Source: an uncultured Clostridia bacterium (lineage in GTDB: Bacteria; Bacillota; Clostridia; Christensenellales; Borkfalkiaceae). From it: DNA of 19,241 nt. The notes under the pieces are model-generated. The model made no database searches. It saw only the letters and a program-made list of their open reading frames with translations, and was not told the origin of the DNA. Shown piece by piece: positions 14,258-19,241 of this stretch (position 1 is its first letter; every line of letters starts with the position of its first letter). A program made the translations under genes and the position numbers. The stretch lies in the NCBI GenBank assembly GCA_947629725.1, contig CANREU010000010.1:1-19241 (forward strand). The letters run 5' to 3'.

Positions 14258-14361
14258 GGAAGGTGAGCCGCCGAGCTCCTGCGTTCCGGTTTCGGACGCT
14301 GACTCAGGTTGAACGGCTTGCCTTCTTTCTATGTCGATCCCGTGCAAGTAAACCCGCACGG
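14258..14361 (+). ncRNA. Candidate structured non-coding RNA, family unknown
   Basis: The RNA predicted from the promoter at 14223-14251 begins with a 12-bp helix: 14259-14270 (GAAGGTGAGCCG) with 14314-14325 (CGGCTTGCCTTC), including two G-U pairs. Inside it, GAG (14273-14275) can pair with CTC (14303-14305), and GCG-T-TCCG (14281-14288) with CGGACGC (14293-14299) around a GTTT loop. A second hairpin pairs CCGTGC (14340-14345) with GCACGG (14356-14361). No ribosome site or convincing reading frame is seen, apart from an 18-codon frame starting at 14256 that would need a leaderless start. I do not recognise a riboswitch, 6S, SRP or T-box. The 3' end is uncertain; a run of Ts lies at 14380-14385. 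Confidence 0.5.
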
Positions 14362-14414
14362 CCGTTAAGATAAGTACAAATTTTTCTTCCTGCCTGCCCC
14401 CTTTTTTGGCTATT

Positions 14415-14695
14415 CCCCTCAAGCGCGACGGGTTCCGGGTCGCCCGCGATGTCAAAGTACAAATTCGCAAATTCTTTTTGCAGGTCCGCTTGCTCCATCA
14501 TGCCCATGGAGGCGAGGATGCCCGAAACGCCCGTAAACCGTTGCAGCATATAGGGAAGAAAGGACCCCGAGTGCGGAACGACGAAGCGGATAGAAGGGAA
14601 GCGCAAACCCGTCGGCTTTAAGAGGGTCGATACCCAAAGATTTTAAGCCCCATCTGTATTCGGGGGGGGATGATATGCGCATGAAAATCGATCAT
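14415..14695 (-). pseudogene. Amidohydrolase (PF04909-type) remnant
   Basis: A broken metal-dependent hydrolase of the aminocarboxymuconate-semialdehyde decarboxylase-like group. From the ATG at 14695 the frame reads MIDFHAHIIPP, with the HxH metal motif. It then shifts at a run of eight Cs (14669-14662 on the minus strand) into EYRWGLKSLGIDPLKADGFALP. Next it jumps to FPSIRFVVPHSGSFLPYM, which in intact proteins lies far downstream, so roughly 150 codons are missing and the frame changes again. The last family-like residues are LYFDIAGDPEPVAL near 14415, after which homology stops. It begins 11 bases after the flavodoxin lipoprotein stop, so it was once the last gene of the MarR operon. Confidence 0.7.
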
Positions 14696-14706
14696 AGCCT
14701 GCCCCG

Positions 14707-15291
14707 TCAGCCGTTGAGGCCGTATACCCACTCCGCAACGTCGCTCTGCGAAGCACCGCCGTCAAAGCGTCTGCCCGAAAGAAAGATCGCATCGCTTGCA
14801 AGGGCTTTCAAATCGGGAATGCTTCCGCCGATCGGGCTCGAGCCCGACGTGCAGAAGGGGACAACGGTCTTGCCCGAAAGGTCGTAACTTTCGAGGAAGG
14901 TATAGATGATTTTAGGCGCCGCGCCCCACCAGATGGGATAGCCGAGATAGATGACCTCGAAGGCGCCCATGTCCGAGACCGACCCCGCGATCTGCGGACG
15001 GGCGGCGGGATCCCGCTGCTCCTCGTTTGCGCGGCAGTCGCTGCTGTAGTTGAGGTCTGCCTGCGTGTAGGGCACGGCGGGCACGATCTCATAGAGCGTT
15101 CCGCCCGCCGCTTCCGCGATCTTCTCCGCCACCCCCTTCGTCGTCCCCGTCGCCGAAAAATAGGCGACGAGGACCTCCGAGGCGTCCGTCCCCTTGAGCT
15201 TTCCCCTGTCATCTTCCCCGCACGCCGCGAACGCAAGCATAACACAGCTCACGGCGGCGAACAGGAGCAGCAGCCGGTTTATCCTTTTCAT
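14707..15291 (-). CDS. Flavodoxin-family lipoprotein
   Basis: A 194-residue predicted lipoprotein with signal peptide about 1-23 and lipobox FAAC (Cys24). A flavodoxin_4 domain follows. The FMN phosphate loop is seen in VLVAYFSATGTTKGVAEKI, then VPYTQADLNY, and the flavin-contact loop YLGYPIWWGAAPKIIYTFLE. It would carry electrons, with FMN, on the outer face of the membrane. It resembles the cytoplasmic flavodoxin encoded at 17624-18097 in the same operon, so the cell has an inside and an outside version. Its ATG follows the preceding stop without a gap (TAAATG), and GAGGAG lies within that gene's last codons. Flavin binding is inferred from motifs. Confidence 0.88.
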   Translation of the reverse strand: MKRINRLLLLFAAVSCVMLAFAACGEDDRGKLKGTDASEVLVAYFSATGTTKGVAEKIAEAAGGTLYEIVPAVPYTQADLNYSSDCRANEEQRDPAARPQIAGSVSDMGAFEVIYLGYPIWWGAAPKIIYTFLESYDLSGKTVVPFCTSGSSPIGGSIPDLKALASDAIFLSGRRFDGGASQSDVAEWVYGLNG

Positions 15292-15591
15292 TTATTTCTC
15301 CTCGATCTCCCGAAATTTCCGCACCCGCATTTTGAGGTGATACTTTTCGCGGAGGGCGGCGATTTCTTTCATCATGGGACTTTTATGGTGGAAGTCGAGG
15401 GCTTCCTCGTTTTCCCAAGCGTCGATGAGGAGCACCGTTTCTGGGTCGTCCGGCGGCAAGAAATATTCATAGCGCAGATTGCCCTTTTCGGCGCGGATCT
15501 TATCGACGAGCCCGCTCGCTCTCATCTCTTCCGCAAACTTTCTTGCGTTGCCGCCCGTGCCCGTATAATAGAGATTGACCGTAAACGCCAT
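15292..15591 (-). CDS. ABM-domain protein (putative quinol monooxygenase-like)
   Basis: A 99-residue protein of the antibiotic-biosynthesis-monooxygenase fold, a ferredoxin-like dimeric alpha/beta barrel. The central part FLPPDDPETVLLIDAWENEEALDFHHKS followed by PMMKEIAALREKY is the ABM signature, with the conserved W-x-N/D-x-E-A-L-D-x-H run. Related YgiN-type proteins oxidise quinols, though many members have no known activity. The N-terminal half is slightly unusual, with YTGTGGNARKFAEEMRASG, but the length is right. GGGGAG precedes the ATG. It is 34 bases downstream of the alcohol dehydrogenase gene and directly joined to the flavodoxin lipoprotein gene. Confidence 0.82.
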   Translation of the reverse strand: MAFTVNLYYTGTGGNARKFAEEMRASGLVDKIRAEKGNLRYEYFLPPDDPETVLLIDAWENEEALDFHHKSPMMKEIAALREKYHLKMRVRKFREIEEK

Positions 15592-15625
15592 GCATCTCCC
15601 CTTTGCGCCCCTTTCGTTTGCTTTT

Positions 15626-16792
15626 TCAAAAACTTTCCGAAAGAATGGCGCGGATGTCCTTCTCGTCCAAAACTTTATAGCCGCCGTCCATGATGAGCGT
15701 GCTCTTTACAATGCCGTCGAGCATCTCCCGCGTTGCGCCGAGTTCGGTGATGTTCATCACGAGCCCGAGCTCTTTCATCCACGCTTCCATGCGGCGGAGC
15801 CCCTCTTGCGCGGTCTCCGTTTGGGTCTTTCCCGCGGGGTCTACATTCCACACGTTCACCGCATAGCGGGCGAACTTCGCGGTGCCGTAGGGCAGGAGAA
15901 AACGGTAGTAGGGCATCGAGACGGCGGAGAGCGTCATGCCGTGCGTTGCGTCGGTATGGGCGGCGACCGCCTGCCCGAGCATATGCACCATCCAATCGGT
16001 CGTCTTGCCCTTTGCGATGAGGGTGTTGAGCGCCCATGTCGCCGTCCACATGATGTTGCTCCTCGCCTCATAGTCGAGCGGGTTTTCCGCCGCGATCCCG
16101 GCGCTGTGGATGAGGGAGCGAAGAAGCCCTTCGGCGATGTAGTCGCTCGTGTTGTCGTCCGTTCCCGAAAAGTACTGCTCCAAAATATGGGACATAATAT
16201 CGTAGATCCCCGAGATCATTTGATATTTGGGGACCGTGAAGGTGAATTCGGGATCGAGAACGGAGAACTTGGGGAAGACGTTTTCGCCGAATACATGGCC
16301 GATCTTCAGTTTTTGCGCGTGATTGGTGATGACCGAGCCGCCGTTCATCTCACTGCCCGTGCCGACCATAGTGAGCACGCACCCGACGGGAACGATCGCG
16401 CAGTCGGGCTCCTCGAAGCGGATGAAATACTTCTCCCAAACGTCCTCTCCGCAGTGGACGGAGACGGAGACTGCCTTCGCGTAGTCGCAAACCGAGCCGC
16501 CCCCGACCGCCAAAATGAGGTCGGCCTTCGCCGCCCTTGCGCGGGCGATCCCATCGCACAGCTTTTCGTAGGAGGGATTGGGCGTTACGCCGCCGTCCTC
16601 ACAGATCTCTTTGCCGCTCTCCTTCAACGCGGCGACGACCTTCTCGTAAACACCGTTCTTCTTGATGGAACCGCCCCCATAGACGAGCAGGACGTTCTTC
16701 CCGTATTTCGGCAGTTCCGCCTTCAAACCTTCGAGCGCGTCCCTTCCGAAATATAACTTTGTAGGATTGCAATAGGTGAAATTTCCGATCAT
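15626..16792 (-). CDS. Iron-containing alcohol dehydrogenase (BdhA/YugJ-like)
   Basis: A 388-residue cytoplasmic group III alcohol dehydrogenase. These reduce aldehydes or oxidise alcohols with NAD(P)H and an active-site iron or zinc. The cofactor motif is ILAVGGGSVCDYAKA (about 93-107) followed by PVGCVLTMVGTGSEMNGG. The metal ligands expected from FucO and butanol dehydrogenases are Asp198, His202, His270 and His284. Between the last two, the His normally found at the FucO His267 position is Gln274 (sequence WMVHMLGQAVAAH). AGGAG lies just before the ATG. A 63-base gap with a hairpin separates it from the CMD-cupin gene. Its physiological substrate is unknown; detoxifying an aldehyde would fit the operon. 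Confidence 0.9.
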   Translation of the reverse strand: MIGNFTYCNPTKLYFGRDALEGLKAELPKYGKNVLLVYGGGSIKKNGVYEKVVAALKESGKEICEDGGVTPNPSYEKLCDGIARARAAKADLILAVGGGSVCDYAKAVSVSVHCGEDVWEKYFIRFEEPDCAIVPVGCVLTMVGTGSEMNGGSVITNHAQKLKIGHVFGENVFPKFSVLDPEFTFTVPKYQMISGIYDIMSHILEQYFSGTDDNTSDYIAEGLLRSLIHSAGIAAENPLDYEARSNIMWTATWALNTLIAKGKTTDWMVHMLGQAVAAHTDATHGMTLSAVSMPYYRFLLPYGTAKFARYAVNVWNVDPAGKTQTETAQEGLRRMEAWMKELGLVMNITELGATREMLDGIVKSTLIMDGGYKVLDEKDIRAILSESF

Positions 16793-16823
16793 GGCTTTTC
16801 TCCTTTTATTTTGATCTTTTATG

Positions 16824-16853
16824 CTTTACGGGGCGTTTGCGCCGTCGTAAAAG
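16824..16853 (-). other. Intra-operon stem-loop
   Basis: In the only sizeable gap of the MarR operon, CTTTTACG (minus 16853-16846) pairs with CGTAAAG (16830-16824), and inside it GGCG pairs with CGCC around CAAA. An A-rich, not T-rich, stretch follows on the minus strand. It may therefore be a stability or processing element rather than a terminator. Confidence 0.5.
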
Positions 16854-16855
16854 TT

Positions 16856-17608
16856 TCACGGGAGCTTGTTGTATTCTTCTTCGGAGACGGGCTCTAACCA
16901 CTCATTCGAGCCGTTTTCGCCCGGGACTTCGACGGCGAGGTGGGAAAACCAGCTGTCCTTTGCCGCGCCGTGCCAATGCTTGACGCCCGCGGGGATGTTG
17001 ACGGCGTCGCCCGCCTTCATCTCCACCGCCTCTTTGCCCCATTCCCGATACCAGCCCCTGCCCGCGACGCAGACGAGGATCTGCCCGCCCCCCTTCGTCG
17101 CGTGGTGGATGTGCCAATTGTTGCGGCATGCGGGCTCGAAGGTGACATTGAAAATGCCGACCTGCTCTTTGGAGACGGGCGCAAGGTAGCTCCTTCCGCT
17201 GAAATATTGTTTGAAGCCGTCGTTCGGGGCGCCGATGGGGAAGATCATCGCGTTCTCATGCGCCGCCATTGCGGTCTCTGCGGACTCCTCCGCCCAGACG
17301 TCCTTCGCCATGTTGAACACCGCCCAAGCCTTCGGCCAACCCGCGTAAAATGCGACATGGGTGACGATTTCGGCGATCTCCCGCCTCGTAACGCCCGCCT
17401 TTTTGGCATTCTCCAAATGGTACTTCAAGGAGCTGTCGGTGATGCCCGACGACATGAGCGCGACGACGGTGACGATGCACCGCGTCTTGTGGTCGATGTC
17501 GTGATTGTTCCAATTCTCGCCGAAGAGAATGTCGTCGTTGTAGTGCGCAAAATCGGGAGCGAACTCCCCGAGCGCCTTCCTGCCCGCATCCTGTACGATC
17601 TTTTTCAT
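16856..17608 (-). CDS. Carboxymuconolactone decarboxylase-cupin fusion protein
   Basis: A 250-residue two-domain protein. Residues about 20-110 are a CMD/AhpD-like helical domain with LKYHLENAKKAGVTRREIAE followed by IVTHVAFYAGWPKAWAVFN. Residues about 150-230 are a cupin barrel with the metal-site residues His166 and His168 (NNWHIHHA), Gln176 and His211, and the turn PAGVKHWHGAA. The CMD domain has no CxxC pair, so AhpD-type disulfide chemistry is unlikely and decarboxylase or isomerase-like chemistry is possible. Such fusions occur in Clostridia next to flavodoxins and alcohol dehydrogenases. It starts 15 bases after the flavodoxin gene, with GGGGAGGA before the ATG. The reaction is unknown. 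Confidence 0.87.
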   Translation of the reverse strand: MKKIVQDAGRKALGEFAPDFAHYNDDILFGENWNNHDIDHKTRCIVTVVALMSSGITDSSLKYHLENAKKAGVTRREIAEIVTHVAFYAGWPKAWAVFNMAKDVWAEESAETAMAAHENAMIFPIGAPNDGFKQYFSGRSYLAPVSKEQVGIFNVTFEPACRNNWHIHHATKGGGQILVCVAGRGWYREWGKEAVEMKAGDAVNIPAGVKHWHGAAKDSWFSHLAVEVPGENGSNEWLEPVSEEEYNKLP

Positions 17609-17623
17609 ATCCGTCCTCCCCTG

Positions 17624-18097
17624 TCAAATCAAACTTTCTACCCAGCTTTTCAATGCGCTCTCGCTCGCGCCGTTTATGAGTTTCCCGCCCTTCCACACGG
17701 CATGCGGGGCGCAGGGGCGAAGCGCGTTCTCCGTCTTTCCGAGCCCGCTCCCGCCGCTCGTTGCAAAGAGGACGATCTCCTTCCCCGCAAGATCGTAGCT
17801 CTCGAGGAAGGTCTTGATGATGGTCGGGGCCGTGTACCACCAAATGGGGAAGCCGAGGAACACGGTGCCGTAGTCCGCCATGTTCTCCACGCGGCTCTTG
17901 ACCGCGGGGCGGGAGGACGGATCGTTCATCTCCACGGAGGAGCGGCTCTTCTTGTTTGTCCAATCGAGGTCCGCGGGGGTGTAGGGCGACGACGGCTCGA
18001 TCTCAAAGAGGTCCGCCCCCGCCGCTTTTGCAAGAAGTGCGGCCGCCCGCTTCGTCGTCCCGCTCGCCGAAAAATACGCCACAAGTGCCTTTTTCAT
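17624..18097 (-). CDS. Flavodoxin (flavodoxin_4 family), cytoplasmic
   Basis: A 157-residue FMN-binding electron carrier. The phosphate loop is ALVAYFSASGTTKRAAALLA (residues 4-23), followed by PSSPYTPADLDWTNKKSRS and the flavin loop FLGFPIWWYTAPTIIKTFLE. FATSGGSGLGKTENAL is another family landmark. No signal peptide is present. Its ATG overlaps the MarR stop (ATGA), so the two are translationally coupled and co-regulated. A secreted lipoprotein paralogue is encoded later in the operon. Proteins of this type often work as NAD(P)H:quinone or flavin-dependent reductants, but the partner here is not known. Confidence 0.92.
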   Translation of the reverse strand: MKKALVAYFSASGTTKRAAALLAKAAGADLFEIEPSSPYTPADLDWTNKKSRSSVEMNDPSSRPAVKSRVENMADYGTVFLGFPIWWYTAPTIIKTFLESYDLAGKEIVLFATSGGSGLGKTENALRPCAPHAVWKGGKLINGASESALKSWVESLI

Positions 18098-18531
18098 CGT
18101 TTATCTCCTTTTGCGGCGATCGTCTGTATACACGCCGCCAATTTTTGCAATGCGGAGAGAAATTCTTCGGGCGCTTCGATCTCCGAATAAATCTTCTTCT
18201 CCCTCTGATAGAGGTCGGACAAGATCCCGTCCGCATACTCCTTGCCGCCCGGGGTGAGAGACACGAGGAGCTCCCTCCTCTCCCCTTTTATTTGGGAGAG
18301 CGTGATATAGTTCTTGCTCTCGAGGTCTTTGATGACGGTGTTCGCCGTGCTCCGCGGGATCGCCCAGTCTTCGCAGATCTGCTTTTGGCTGTGCCGCTCT
18401 CCGTCGTTCAAGGCATACAAGATCCACAAGAGATTGGCCCCCACCCGACAGATTTTGCCGTATTCCTCATACGCGCCGTCGATTTGGTACAAGAGCTTCC
18501 CAAAACGGCAAAAGAAAGTGCGTTCGTCCAT
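18094..18531 (-). CDS. MarR-family transcriptional regulator
   Basis: A 145-residue winged-helix regulator that most likely represses its own operon. The recognition region is SQKQICEDWAIPRSTANTVI followed by KDLESKNYITLSQ, and the wing is QIKGERRELLVSLTPGGKEY, both standard for MarR. A longer reading frame opens at 18612, but I chose the ATG at 18531. GAGGAG stands at 18540-18535, and the upstream extension would cross the promoter and the predicted start of transcription. It is the first gene of the redox operon. The operator overlapping its -10 region supports autorepression relieved by a small molecule or oxidation. There is no Cys near the N-terminus in an OhrR-like position, except Cys8. 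Confidence 0.92.
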   Translation of the reverse strand: MDERTFFCRFGKLLYQIDGAYEEYGKICRVGANLLWILYALNDGERHSQKQICEDWAIPRSTANTVIKDLESKNYITLSQIKGERRELLVSLTPGGKEYADGILSDLYQREKKIYSEIEAPEEFLSALQKLAACIQTIAAKGDKR

Positions 18532-18541
18532 ATTCTCCTCA

Positions 18542-18561
18542 AAAATCCGATTTCGGATTTT
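18542..18561 (-). promoter_or_regulatory. Likely MarR operator
   Basis: AAAATCCG (18542-18549) and CGGATTTT (18554-18561) form an 8-bp inverted repeat around ATTT. It covers the predicted start of transcription (18555) and abuts the -10. Two further direct copies of CGGATT lie at 18571-18582 within the -35/-10 spacer. Confidence 0.7.
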
Positions 18562-18590
18562 ATTATAATACGGATTCGGATTTCTGTCAA
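18562..18590 (-). promoter_or_regulatory. Perfect consensus sigma-A promoter of the MarR operon
   Basis: On the minus strand TTGACA (18590-18585) and TATAAT (18567-18562) are separated by exactly 17 bases. The leader would be about 24 bases. Such a strong promoter fits tight repression by the operator that overlaps it. Confidence 0.9.
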
Positions 18591-18612
18591 GCGTTTGCGG
18601 AAAATTTTTCAC

Positions 18613-18960
18613 CTTTCCCGCCGCACCCCTTTGCCCTTCAAAGGGAGCAGGTCTTGCTCCCCCCCACCCTGCCCTCCCCCCTCAAACGAGGGAGGAGGTG
18701 AAAAACCGTAAGTCGGGGCGCGCAGAAAGAAACCCCCTGCCTTTGGCGGGGGGATCAAGGGGGGTGGCAATTGATAATCGGAGGCAACCCCCACTCGTCA
18801 CGGCAAGCCGTGACACCCGCCCAGCGCAAGGCATGCCTTCGGCACCTTCAAAGGGGGCAGGTCTTGTCGCCCCAGCCCCCTACCCCCCTCCCACGGAGGG
18901 GGCTTTCTTGGCTTCTCCTCAACGAGAAGGCAAGGAGGGCGAGGGCGGAAGAAGGCAAAA
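18613..18960. repeat. Degenerate GC-rich intergenic repeat block
   Basis: No gene is supported here. A 22-base unit CCTTCAAAGGGAGCAGGTCTTG (18635-18656, first 20 bases CCTTCAAAGGGAGCAGGTCT) recurs at 18845-18866 with one mismatch. Each copy is followed by a C-rich run and a hairpin with GGAGG-type arms. Between them are GTCACGGC/GCCGTGAC (18797-18814), the palindrome AAGGCATGCCTT (18828-18839), and a minus-strand terminator-like hairpin at 18728-18753. It looks like a dispersed REP- or MITE-like intergenic repeat rather than unique sequence. Confidence 0.6.
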
Positions 18961-19241
18961 TCAGGCGAAATTGCCCGTTGCGATGAGGTCGATGTCCTCC
19001 GAAATGTTCCTGTAAAGCACGTCGCCGACGTGCACGGGGAGGGCGGGCCGCACCCCTTTGATCTTCTCCATCACGGCAAACATCTCCGATTTTTTGACGG
19101 GCGCCGCCGTCTTTACGGGGATCATCTCCCCGCTTAAAGCGCGGACGGAAGAAGTGACGACCCGCCGCGGGCAAACCGCCTCGCTCTCCGCGTAGAGCCT
19201 GCCGCGGGGGCAGCCGTTCCCCGTGACGGAGAGCACTTTCT
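18961..19241 (-). CDS. DUF1667 family protein (C-terminal part, cut by window edge)
   Basis: The frame is open to the right edge of the window and ends at 18961, so only the last 93 codons are present. The sequence matches DUF1667: VTGNGCPRGRLYAESEAVCP, RRVVTSSVRALSGEMIPVKT, FAVMEKIKGVRPALPVHVGD and a C-terminal DIDLIATGNF. The missing N-terminus normally carries another Cys motif. These small proteins are usually encoded next to a glycerol-3-phosphate dehydrogenase-like FAD enzyme and an FAD-dependent oxidoreductase. Those genes are therefore expected just outside the window on this strand. The apparent GTG start at 19236 is probably internal. Confidence 0.88.
   Translation of the reverse strand, partial: KVLSVTGNGCPRGRLYAESEAVCPRRVVTSSVRALSGEMIPVKTAAPVKKSEMFAVMEKIKGVRPALPVHVGDVLYRNISEDIDLIATGNFA

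Noticed and set aside
14258..14361. Known riboswitch (cobalamin, SAM, TPP, FMN, fluoride, THF) or 6S/SRP/T-box RNA
   Set aside because: I compared it with the conserved cores I know and found no match, and no gene in the right orientation follows. It is therefore left as unknown.
13979..14470. 163-codon minus-strand frame
   Set aside because: It crosses the terminator and the candidate RNA, and its translation has no recognisable domain.
15575..16756. 393-codon plus-strand frame
   Set aside because: It is the shadow of the alcohol dehydrogenase gene.
16940..18190. 416-codon plus-strand frame
   Set aside because: It is the shadow of the CMD-cupin and flavodoxin genes.
18613..18960. CRISPR array
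   Set aside because: There are only two diverged copies of a short unit about 210 bases apart, with no regular spacers.
18609..19015. Small frames in the repeat block with Pro/Gly-rich translations
   Set aside because: These are low-complexity translations of the intergenic repeat, a common misannotation.

Overview
The window looks like chromosomal DNA of a GC-rich (about 60% by eye) endospore-type Bacillota, most likely an uncultured gut-associated member of the Clostridia. The evidence is a complete spoIIAA-spoIIAB-sigF cluster, sigma-A promoters of the TTGACA-17-TATAAT type, strong GGAGG ribosome binding sites, tRNA genes with encoded CCA, and a Bacillota-style split ABC sugar importer with no ATPase of its own. 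The genus is an inference and cannot be settled from this sequence.

Layout, left to right. (1) 1-496, minus: start of an ABC exporter half-transporter using a TTG start and an almost perfect promoter at 607-635; it runs off the left edge. (2) 702-2173, minus: spoIIAA-spoIIAB-sigF, the forespore sigma-F switch, ending in a terminator. (3) 2310-3073, plus: an array of five tRNA genes (CAT, Asp, Phe, Thr, Tyr) with one promoter and a terminator; the first three spacers carry strong stem-loops. (4) 3203-4000, plus: an AraC-type regulator whose promoter predicts a leaderless mRNA. (5) 4075-13160, minus: a tight seven-gene operon with two LplB/LplC-type permeases, a large solute-binding lipoprotein, a secreted protein with three related beta-rich modules, two related five-bladed-propeller lipoproteins and an IUNH-like nucleoside hydrolase. 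It looks like an uptake and processing system for a glycan or glycoside whose substrate I cannot name. (6) 13660-14007, plus: a small zinc-ribbon membrane protein. (7) 14223-14361, plus: an excellent promoter followed directly by a strongly foldable, apparently non-coding RNA that I do not recognise. (8) 14415-18531, minus: a MarR-controlled redox operon (MarR, flavodoxin, CMD-cupin fusion, iron-type alcohol dehydrogenase, ABM monooxygenase-like protein, flavodoxin lipoprotein) ending in the wreck of an amidohydrolase gene. (9) 18613-18960: a block of degenerate G/C-rich intergenic repeats. (10) 18961-19241, minus: the end of a DUF1667 gene cut by the window edge.

The two large operons are the accessory content. 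In the first, the permeases and binding protein should import an oligosaccharide or glycoside with a shared MsmX-like ATPase encoded elsewhere, while the surface and secreted beta-sandwich and propeller proteins bind or process the substrate outside the cell. The convergent AraC gene is a plausible regulator. In the second, the MarR operator overlaps its own promoter, so the flavodoxin/dehydrogenase genes are probably induced by a ligand or by redox or electrophile stress. The most promising undescribed items are the seven-gene operon and the candidate structured RNA.
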